64,000 nt of DNA. Source: a virus. The position numbers and the translations under genes are program-made. The DNA is taken from the IMG/VR virus record IMGVR_UViG_3300015265_000001, positions 1 through 64,000 of that record. One strand, written 5' to 3'. This document shows positions 16,536 through 25,900 of the stretch, piece after piece; positions within the stretch are counted from its first letter, which is position 1, and each line of letters starts with the position of its first letter. The notes under the pieces were generated by a model, which saw only the letters and a program-made list of their open reading frames with translations, made no database searches and was not told where the DNA came from.

Positions 16536-17642
16536 ATGAACTTATTTGAAGGGCTGGACCTTAGCCCCTCTGTGAGCAGTTTCCAGAGCAATACCAACAC
16601 TGCCATGAAGTCGGTCAAGGAATCCTCTTTGACGCCGGCAGACGTTACCACAGCCAACCAGAAACAGGGTGTGGCGTTAAAGACCAGTCGTGACACTGGT
16701 GTAATGGGAACCATCAGTGAATACCGCTCGACTGCGGTAGAACAACTGAACGGCATTATCGGCTCTCTGTCGGGCGGTATCCTGAATCTCAAGGATCTCA
16801 CCAAAAGCATCAAGATGGGTCCTGATGGGGTGGTCTTCAGTGAGAACGCCATTATCTCGGCCGTAACGGGTGCGGCGGGTTACAAGATCAACGGTGGTCA
16901 GAATGGTGCTGCTCGTGCACTGTCTGCATCGTTGGCTGAGGAGTTCAGGAAGATTACTGGTTTGAATATCGGTAACATCTTGACCACCAACGGCACCAAC
17001 TTCCGTATCAACGATAACTGGCGGGGTCAACTGGGTAAGCAAGCGTTGAACATGGTGGGTAAAGCCGCTGGCTTGGATGACCTGCTCGACGTCAGTGTTA
17101 AGGGTGCGTTCTATAACAGCGTGCTGAAGAACGCAACCATCTTCGGCATGTCTGACAGTTACCGCAAGATCTGGGATTCCTATCCGAAAGGATTTGAACT
17201 GATCAAGCGGGATGCTGCACTGGAAGCCATGCAGAACGTGATCACCAATGGTGACATCGAATCCATGGATGCCATGCTGAAACTGTTCGATACACAGACC
17301 AAGAACGTGTTGCTGGGTAAATACCCACGATTCGTTTCTGTGTTGTTCAGCAACTTCCGTTTTGATAAGACGGCAATCCCTGAGCAATACCCGGCTATCC
17401 GTGACAAGCTGCTGGCCATTCTGACTGACTTGATTGGTCCTGACTGGTACTTGAAGCAGACTTACTTCGGTAAGGTGTTGGATCTCGGTTTGATGAACTC
17501 TGCCAGTCCGGATTTGATTAAGCTGCTGCAAACGTCGGAAGAACTGGTTCCCCTGTTGTGTACCGCAGGTATATTCCACGACCAGTCTGCATTGTTCCAA
17601 CTGAGAGCTCAGTTTCCTGGTGCCGCACAGTACGCGTTCTAA
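16536..17642 (+). CDS. Probable virion structural protein
   Basis: 368 residues, soluble, with a Gly/Ala-rich first third (SGGILNLKDLTKS, AVTGAAGYKINGGQNGAARA) and a helical rest. ATG 16536 has GGAGAGA upstream; an earlier ATG at 16479 overlaps the terminator region and is rejected. The composition resembles phage structural proteins. It is flanked by terminators on both sides, so it is transcribed alone. Function inferred only. Confidence 0.5.
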   Translation: MNLFEGLDLSPSVSSFQSNTNTAMKSVKESSLTPADVTTANQKQGVALKTSRDTGVMGTISEYRSTAVEQLNGIIGSLSGGILNLKDLTKSIKMGPDGVVFSENAIISAVTGAAGYKINGGQNGAARALSASLAEEFRKITGLNIGNILTTNGTNFRINDNWRGQLGKQALNMVGKAAGLDDLLDVSVKGAFYNSVLKNATIFGMSDSYRKIWDSYPKGFELIKRDAALEAMQNVITNGDIESMDAMLKLFDTQTKNVLLGKYPRFVSVLFSNFRFDKTAIPEQYPAIRDKLLAILTDLIGPDWYLKQTYFGKVLDLGLMNSASPDLIKLLQTSEELVPLLCTAGIFHDQSALFQLRAQFPGAAQYAF

Positions 17643-17647
17643 ACACG

Positions 17648-17689
17648 CTATAACCCCTCCTACCCTTTGCGGGGTAGGAGGGGTTATAG
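17648..17689. terminator. Bidirectional hairpin terminator
   Basis: 18-base perfect arms (CTATAACCCCTCCTACCC and complement) around TTTGCG between the convergent genes ending at 17642 and 17705. The loop differs little from the hairpin at 47197-47236. Confidence 0.85.
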
Positions 17690-17704
17690 TTACCACTGAG
17701 TTTT

Positions 17705-19876
17705 TTATCGGGCTACAGGTCTTACAAAGATACGAGCCAGGTCACCTACGATCGAGTCGTTCACCTTGGCTGCAATGTTGTCAGCCCGGATGCTTTGTTT
17801 CAGATCGAGGGAAATCCCGGTCAGGTTACGGTTGAGGCGAGCGTACTTCATTACGGTGTCAAGGTAATCAACACCTGTCAAACGAGCCAGATAGTTGTTG
17901 TACGCGGTGTCATCGTTGAACAACCGGTTGGCCACCTGCGAAGGGTTGGTCAGATCCAGGATGCTCAGCGAGCGGTCAACAGGAACAGTAATCAGCGGTT
18001 CCAAGTCAACAACCGTGAAATCCATCTTCAGGTTCAGAGGACGACGGTCCAGTGTCCAGCCACCGTCACCAGAACCCAGAGTGAAGTTCAGACTTTCCAT
18101 CATCCCGGTACGAATAATCGAACGAGACTTACAGAAAGCCTTCAACATAAACGGTGAGGTGTACGTCGAACCACCAGCGGTATTAGGAGCAACCATTGGC
18201 AGGAACAAAGACAGCAGCACCCAGATCTTCATGATCTGTTCATACGGGTGAGCGTAGTTGCAGACCGAAGTGATCGAGTAGCTTTCTTTATGCAGGTTTG
18301 TGGTCGAACCATCCCAGTGATCCGCAATCTTTACGTAGCTGTTGTTTACCAACGCCAACGGGATGTTGCCGATTACAGAACCCGACAACGCACCGATAGC
18401 GCCTTCCTTGATAGTGTTGACCACCGAGTCGATGATACCGATACCCGTTGCACCGCCGGCCACGTCGAAACGGAAGTCGTTCGCTGCTTTAACCACCGAG
18501 TTGAATTTCGATGCCATCGGTGAAGGTGAGTGACTGTTGGAGAAGCTGTCCGATACAGGACCTGCCGCACCATCCACCCGGAACGTAATGGCATCCAGAC
18601 CACCAGAGAACGCCGTCTGTACCAGGTCCATTACATCGCCAGCCCAGGTACGGTCGTTCGGGTTGTCTTCGTACGAAATGGTTTGGCCACTTGCAATGGC
18701 GGAGTTACCACCGACCATCGAAGAAGCTGGTTGAGGACGGGTAGACTGTTGGTTAGGGTTAATACCAGGCGTAGCACCTGGAGCACCCAGACTGGAGTTT
18801 TCCATACCTGCACTACTGCCAGCCGCCCCTGCACTGGCCGCTTGGTCAACACCCAACGACGCTACACCTTGTTCTGCGTTGTTGATGTTGCTGTAAGCAG
18901 TTTCGTTGAGATAAGAGCTGTCCTGTTCAATGAACTTACCCTCATCCTCCCCACGGTACTTACCGACCGATCCGAATTCTTTCTCGATAAAGTCTTGGGT
19001 TGGATCACCCGCCCAAACGGTATCGTCGAAAGTAACCTCTTCCATGAGTTGCTGAGCGCGACTAAATTTCTCTTCTGGTGTGGTCAGTGCCTCGTTATCC
19101 ATCGCCGCCAGTTTGTTCAACATGACTCGATGTTTACGAGTACCTTTCATGATCAACCGCATTAAGTCGATCGTGCCGTCTGCGTTGATAACGTCAGGCA
19201 TCAGCAGGCTGAGGTCTTGTACAGCCTTGCTGTTATCGTAATCAGGCTTACGGCCGTACAACGTGTCCGTTTGTTCCTGGTTACGCTTAGGGAGCACGGG
19301 GTCGATATAGCCCAACTTAACCATGAGGTCGTTGAGGATACCGGTGGCCGCCATGGTGTATGCACCCATTGCTGGCTTACAGGTCCAGAAGTTGTTCTTG
19401 GGTGATTCTGCCAGGAACGACAGGAACTGCACACCAATGCTGATCAGCTGCATTGGCCAGAATGCAATAGCCGTTGCTGCCTGACCCATGTAAAACGCAG
19501 TACCTGGAGCACGGCCTTTGTTAGCAATGATCGCCGCTGTAGGGCTGAACATGTTGGTGATGAAACTGAGCAACCCTGCAAACTGAGGGACACTTGGGGT
19601 AAGGGTAAGAAGGGTAACGTTGTTCTCGTACACCTCTTTGTACATGCTACCCATGCCGCCTTCCTGAGAGTTCAGGAAACGGCTGTAGCGAGGGTCGGTG
19701 GCAGGACTGCTTTGAGGAATAGGGTTAACGTAGCGGTTGTCGCCTGTCGCGCTGCTAAACACGTTGAAGTAACGATCCCAGTCCATTTGCTGTAGCAGGT
19801 CACTGGGTTGGACACCACGTGTAAGCAATCGAAACGACTTGGTGACAATGTCTCGATCTCGAATCGTTACGGCCAT
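17705..19876 (-). CDS. Large virion protein, probably tail or baseplate
   Basis: 723 residues. An N-terminal helical domain; hydrophobic patches at about 125-160 (PSVPQFAGLLSFITNMFS, IAFWPMQLISIGVQFLSFL); a low-complexity Ser/Gly/Ala/Pro/Gln linker at about 340-400; then a C-terminal domain. It follows the giant tail lysin on the same strand and is separated from it by a terminator. In phiKZ-like phages genes near the lysin encode tail or baseplate parts; this is inference from context. No known family recognised. Confidence 0.5.
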   Translation of the reverse strand: MAVTIRDRDIVTKSFRLLTRGVQPSDLLQQMDWDRYFNVFSSATGDNRYVNPIPQSSPATDPRYSRFLNSQEGGMGSMYKEVYENNVTLLTLTPSVPQFAGLLSFITNMFSPTAAIIANKGRAPGTAFYMGQAATAIAFWPMQLISIGVQFLSFLAESPKNNFWTCKPAMGAYTMAATGILNDLMVKLGYIDPVLPKRNQEQTDTLYGRKPDYDNSKAVQDLSLLMPDVINADGTIDLMRLIMKGTRKHRVMLNKLAAMDNEALTTPEEKFSRAQQLMEEVTFDDTVWAGDPTQDFIEKEFGSVGKYRGEDEGKFIEQDSSYLNETAYSNINNAEQGVASLGVDQAASAGAAGSSAGMENSSLGAPGATPGINPNQQSTRPQPASSMVGGNSAIASGQTISYEDNPNDRTWAGDVMDLVQTAFSGGLDAITFRVDGAAGPVSDSFSNSHSPSPMASKFNSVVKAANDFRFDVAGGATGIGIIDSVVNTIKEGAIGALSGSVIGNIPLALVNNSYVKIADHWDGSTTNLHKESYSITSVCNYAHPYEQIMKIWVLLSLFLPMVAPNTAGGSTYTSPFMLKAFCKSRSIIRTGMMESLNFTLGSGDGGWTLDRRPLNLKMDFTVVDLEPLITVPVDRSLSILDLTNPSQVANRLFNDDTAYNNYLARLTGVDYLDTVMKYARLNRNLTGISLDLKQSIRADNIAAKVNDSIVGDLARIFVRPVAR

Positions 19877-19896
19877 TGATAAATACCTGGTTTGTG

Positions 19897-19932
19897 AAAA
19901 TAAAAAAGAAGAGGTGGGTGTGACCCCACCTC
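19897..19932 (-). terminator. Intrinsic terminator behind the tail lysin
   Basis: Read leftward: GAGGTGGG, six-base loop, CCCACCTC, then a T-rich run (complement of the A-rich 19897-19910). It lies between the tail-lysin gene and the next leftward gene. Confidence 0.7.
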
Positions 19933-19940
19933 CTATACAG

Positions 19941-22900
19941 TCAGATGTTTACGCTGTTAGGCGCAGGCTCTGAGTTCTTCGCCATCTTTTCCAGCAGGCT
20001 ATGAATGCCAGCCAACAGTTGGTTGGTGTCACTCTGCTTACTTGTACCCTCACCGACAGCACTGGTGAGTTTCTCCATCAAGCCACCTGGATCTGCTGGG
20101 GCAGGCTCCTGGTTACTGGCTTGTTGTTTAGGCACTTGTTTGCCATAACCTTCTGGTAGAGGCTGACGATTACCCTGAGGAACATCGTTAGGACCAGCCA
20201 CAGGGCCTTGAGGGTTATCCGTGGTTCTGGCCCCGCCTGGCAACGGCAGGTTGGTGTATGGACCAGGGATTGCTCCCCCACCCGCTCCTGGTGCAGTTTG
20301 TGTACCACCTGCTTCAGGGGCATTGCTCTTCATTGCCGGAGTTGGAGTGGTCGTCGTGTCTGGCGGAGTCGACGGCATTTGACCTGGATCGTACTGCTGA
20401 TCTTTGGCTGTTACCGTACCGCCCGCTGTTGTATCCTGACCTGCTGGCTGAGCAGCACCGGCAGCTTGAGCAAACCTGTCAGCTGCTTCTTTGGACTTGA
20501 AGCCCACGTGCACATGACCACCAGTAGCACCAGCCGAAGCTTTAGCGTACTCGTTAAGCAACAGGAAGTCAGCAGGCCCCAGGTTAGCGGTCCGCAAGAT
20601 ACCTGCTACAATGCTCATGGCCTGACTAGCACCACTTGCACCGTTGGTCAAGGTAAAGTCCAACGCCAATCCTTGCGCGTGCTTGGATTGAGGTTTTACA
20701 CGTTGATGGTACGCGTCGTTCAACGCAGAGAAGTAACGGAAGTTAGGAACCTGAGTCTGGATCAGTTGCGCCAGACGGTTAATGCCAGGGTGAGCGTTAC
20801 CGCCCGCAATGGCCTCTCCTGACTTAAGACGCAAGCCACTCGAGTTAATACCCGTACCGCCACCTACCAGAGAACCAGGAGCCCCACCGCCGGCACCCGC
20901 CATACCACCGCTGTAGTCCGCACCACCGCCTCCTGGAGCCATCAAGCTTGGAGGAGTACCGTAGGCCGCCGCGTTACGCGAACCGCCACCAGGAGCCACA
21001 CCGATCGTTGGAGTGTTACCCCCACCAATGGTTGGACCCCCACCTCCGCCATACATCGAACCCGCACCCATGGTAGGTGCAACGTTCGTGCCTTGAGCGC
21101 TCGCATCATCCGCTTTCAACTGACCGCTGGTGAGTTGCTTCAGGTAGTCAGTGTAGAGCTGGAAGCGCTTAGGCATGCCTGGCAATGCATTACCACCATT
21201 CAAGCCGGTGGCCGCACGACCAAAGTCGCCGTCTGCTGTGATGCTTTGCAGGAGCTTACTGTTCTTGTAGAAGTTGACCGCAATCGCTGCCATAACGTTT
21301 GGATCGTTCGACGCCAGCTCTGGGTTGTTAACCAGGTCAATGCCCAGCTGTTGTCCAATGCGTGCGTACTGCGCCCGACCCGTCAGTTGTACCAAGCCAC
21401 GACCACGATACTTCCACCCATCCCCTGGGGCAACGTTGCCCAACGATTGACCTTTACCACCACCGTAAACAGTGTTGGCAATAGCCACAGGACCAGCCGC
21501 AATAAGCGCTCGCGCCTGTGCCAGACTAGTGACCTCACGGAAGGTCTTCATCAGGTTCTCAGGAGTGGTGTAGTTCATGTTTTCTACGGTACGACCAAAA
21601 CCACCGGTCTCGTAGTTGGTGAGCGCCAACATCTCAGCAATAGCGCGAGGGTCAGTAAAGCCCTGTTTCAACATCTCGCGAATGATGAGCTGTTCTGCCA
21701 ACGTTTTAGGGACCTTAACACCGTTATCCTTACCATCGGCCGCCTGCACGCCACTCAAGTCCAGGTGACTGGTGTCGCTGTCGCCTGTGAGCGGTTGGTA
21801 GCCGTAGGAATTACCCGGGGTCTGATAAGCACCGCCCAGGTTAAAGGTGTTGCCCGTACCTGAACCACGACTGGTACTTGTACCGTATTGCCCGCCCAAG
21901 GCAACGTCGCGACTATTTCTAGCCTTGCTCACATCATCGATGTTTGCTTGCTTCGTTGTAAAGTCACCACCCACCTTGCGAGGGGAGATTTCTTTAGCCC
22001 AGGCACTGGTACTGGTTTTCCCAGCTTCTTTCTCTGGATCCTTCAGCTTAGCCGTTGTACTCGCCTCACCCAGGATGTTCAGCATCCGGTCTACCCGGTC
22101 TGGCTTACCTGGAGACACGGAGTCTTTAAACGGAGCAGCCCTGACAACCCAAATCGGTACCAACAGCCCACGTCCTGGTTCCACCTTAGTCTCTACCAGC
22201 CCTCGGGCGATCTCGTAACGTGCAGTAACCGACAGCGTTCTCCAAACCACACCCGGGTTACCCCGACGGTAGTTTTGCATCAGGTTGAAGTAGTTGATGA
22301 GTACTGGCATGAACCGGTCTTTAAACCACCGGCACCAGTTGTCTGCATCACCTGCATCAAGGCGGAAGGAATCCTTGAAGATACCGAACATGTCACCGAC
22401 TTGACCTTTGAACTGAGCACCCCCTTCAGAAATCACCATCAGGGATTCGCAGTAGCGTTCCAGTTTCAGAACGGCTTCTACGCGCCAGGTTAGATCGAGG
22501 TCGTTACCGTAGCACGCCAAACGAATACCGGTGAGCATATCCACCGGACGGTTATCAGGCAGCAAGTCCTTGATAAAGACCTGAGCTGCAACCGCAGACA
22601 CCTTGTAGGTACTGTTCAGCTGATTAAGCTGATTGTTCACCTCACTCAGGCGCTTCTTCGCTGCATCGACGTTTTGGATACGTTCGTTACCACTGCCGAA
22701 AGCACTCAGCGGGCCGTTCAGTTTATCCTGGAGTGTCTGTTGTTCCTTTTGCAGCATGGCGACACTTTCAGGAGTTCTGATAGGTGCATCATCAGCTTTC
22801 GCATCGGTCTTGCGATCGATGTATTGCTTTAACTCTTCGAGCAAGTTGTTGCAACGGACAACGGTAGCCTTCTCGCCCAGCAGCGGGGTCTCCTGATCGA

Positions 22901-25900
22901 TCTTAGCCACAATCGAGTAAGGATACGGCATCACTGAACCGAGGGTCTGGTGGACCTGCTTAGCCACCTTGTAGACGTCTTGGCTAACCGCGTCGTCATA
23001 TTCCTTCAATGACTTCAACTTGATAACATCCAAGCAAGCCATGTAGGTCATGAAGACAGGTTTGAAACGACCGTTGAACCAACTGAACACGCTACCGATC
23101 TGCGTCTTGTCATTGGCGTTGGGGATGAAAGCTTGCAGAACTTCTTGCAACGGCGCATCCTTAGACAGCGATGCCTTGCCATTACCAATTACCACGAAGT
23201 CTTTCAGCTTCTCTTCAACCTGGAGAATCTTCTTCGCCAGATCGCTGTCTGGGTCAGACACACCGTATTGCGTCATGCGGAGTTCGTACTGCTTACCCGA
23301 ACCGCGTTTCACGTAACGATAAATGCCGTAACCAATCGCACCGACGGCGAGCACACCCAGCGTAATCGGGTTGAACAGCAGAGGAGCGGCCATGCCCCAT
23401 GCAGCCGAAGCCGCAGTCCCTGCACCTGCCGCCAGAGCACCTACCCCAATGTCTATCCCACCCGCCGCAGCAACGCTGGCTGCCATCTGGTAAGTACCCA
23501 AGGCGGTAGTTGCCGTACTCGCAATATCCCCAATCTTCTCCAGCGCCCCGCCTTCGTCGATCACGCCAGAACTGACTAGAGCATCAACACCCATACCCAC
23601 CGCAAGACCAGCTCCCACTTTCAAACCGCCGTTCTTGAAACGACCGTAATGGGATTTGCGACCAGCGCGGATCCTGTCGCGTTCAGCCTTGGTGCGCTTC
23701 TTACCACGAAGATGATCCAAAGCATCACCACCAGCGCCTGCCAGTCCTTCGCCACGAACCATGGCAAAGATCCCTTTAGCAATCGCCCCGATCCCTGTGG
23801 CGATAAACGGCAGAGTCTTGAGGCCCATACTGGCAAAGCTACCCAGAATCTTGAAGCTGTTCCACCACGAGCCGGTGAAGAACTTAGTCAGACCGAAGAT
23901 ACCGCCGGCAATTGCACCCAGACCGTCTTTCAACAGACCGAAGATGCCCTGACCTTTCTCCTTGTCTTTCTTATTCCCCCCACCAAAGAACCCCATACCC
24001 TGACTCATTTTGATCAAGGCATCTTTGGCGTCGCTGTCCTTCTTCTCTTTAGCCTTGGCGTCCTTATCGGCACGAGAGTTCAGTCGGACGTCTTGCTCGG
24101 GTTGCTCACCCAATTGCTCGCGAACACGCTTCTTGATTTCTTCGCTGACAGAACCGTAAGCACCACCCTTACCATTCCGATCGGCTTCTTCCCGACGTTC
24201 CACTTCCTCTGGGCTCACTTCTTGTTGCTGAGCGTTCTTCGGAATTTCCAGTGGATCGCCCTTACCGTCTTTCTTGTCATAAGCCGAGCCTTTCAGCTTA
24301 ACTTTCAACTTAGGCGGTTTGACTGGTGTTACGGGGATAGTGGTTTCCTCCCCGTCGACAACAGCGGGTGCAGTTGGAGCAGTCGGTACTTCCTCCTGGT
24401 ATCCCCAATGTTTCAACATCAGGTGGTAGATACGGTCAACCGAGTGAACGATCGGACTATAGTCAGCCTTAAAGACATTTGCAGCGCCGTCCTTAGCCTT
24501 ACCAAAGGCAGGAGCCGCTTTAGCCCTGGCTTTGTTGAACAGACCCATGGCCATAGAGCCGAAGCTCTTACCAGCCGCACCCAGCTTGTTGATGCTCACA
24601 CCCATCGAGGTTTTCAGACCGCGGTCGTATTCCTCTTGGGTAATGATGATCTCGCCATTCTCGTCATAGACGGGTCCGTCGATCTCATGCCAGCCGGTCA
24701 GCTGTACAGCCTGTCCACCTTCACCACGTTTCCAGTAAGCACCAGTGGCAAAGCGCTTACCGACCAAGGTAGGTGAACTTTCCCCTTCCTTGTAAACGTC
24801 CATCTGGTGGAAACGGTTAACGATCTTGTCCTTCAGCGCAACGGCTCGGCCAAATGGATCAGCCCAACGGAAAGCACGCATGGTCAAGTCGCGAATCTTG
24901 CTCAGGCCACTGAGGAGCACTTCCTTGTTCTCAGCAGTGAACAATTTCGCCGACAGACGACGAGCACCAATCACAACGCCGTTGTAGGCATCGGTACTGA
25001 TGATCTTGATGCTGCCGGTGATTTCGTTCCAGGCGTTAATGATCTTGTTCTTGGTCATGTCGTAATACTGACCGTCCTGGAGTCGCTTGGATTCCAGGAT
25101 AGGGGTATCCGACCCTTCCTCGTAGAGATCTTCAGTATCCTTGGCCGCCCGTGTCATTGCCATGCCGCGCAGTTTGCTGTAACCCACCGCAACGGCCGCA
25201 CCACCCGCCATCAAAGCAGCGGCTTTTGGATCGTGCAGGGCGTAGGTTGCCAGACCGCCCAACAGACCGCCCAGGATCAGCGGTTCTGCATCAAGCAGTT
25301 TACCCACACCCTTGTTGAACATGTCCTTCAGATTCGTTGCTTTCAACCGATCGATGATCGACCGCTTACCGGCTTCGATGTCCCGCTTGGCTTCTGGAGT
25401 ACTGTTCTTGCTGTTATCAGGCTGGCTGTTGAGGATGCGAGTCAGAAGGTCATTACGCTCCCCACCCATCTCCACCAAACGCTTAACCTGGTCGTTCAGA
25501 CTGCCGATGCCCGAAGTAACCGGCCCGAGGTCCAGCAACTGTCCCAGTGGGTGACTAGGACCCATGTTGTGAATCGCTGTCTTCAAATCACCCATTGACG
25601 CCAGGGATTCAGTCAGCTTGTCCATTCCTTGGACTTTAATGCCCTCTGCGGCTTCGTCTCCGCCGATTACAGGCGTTCTACCACCGAACTGCGGCACTGC
25701 GTAAGGGATGCCATTAAAACCGCCTGCACGAGTCGGTAGAGGTGCCTGATCAGGAACACCTTTATTACGACGACTTGGATCAGCGATGTAAGAAGCAATC
25801 GCCTGCTTGATCATGTCCATGTTGATGTCATCACGGTTATACTCATCCGTGACGATCAGACCTGATTCTTTCAGTGCGTCGTAACTGCCGGTGCCTTTAT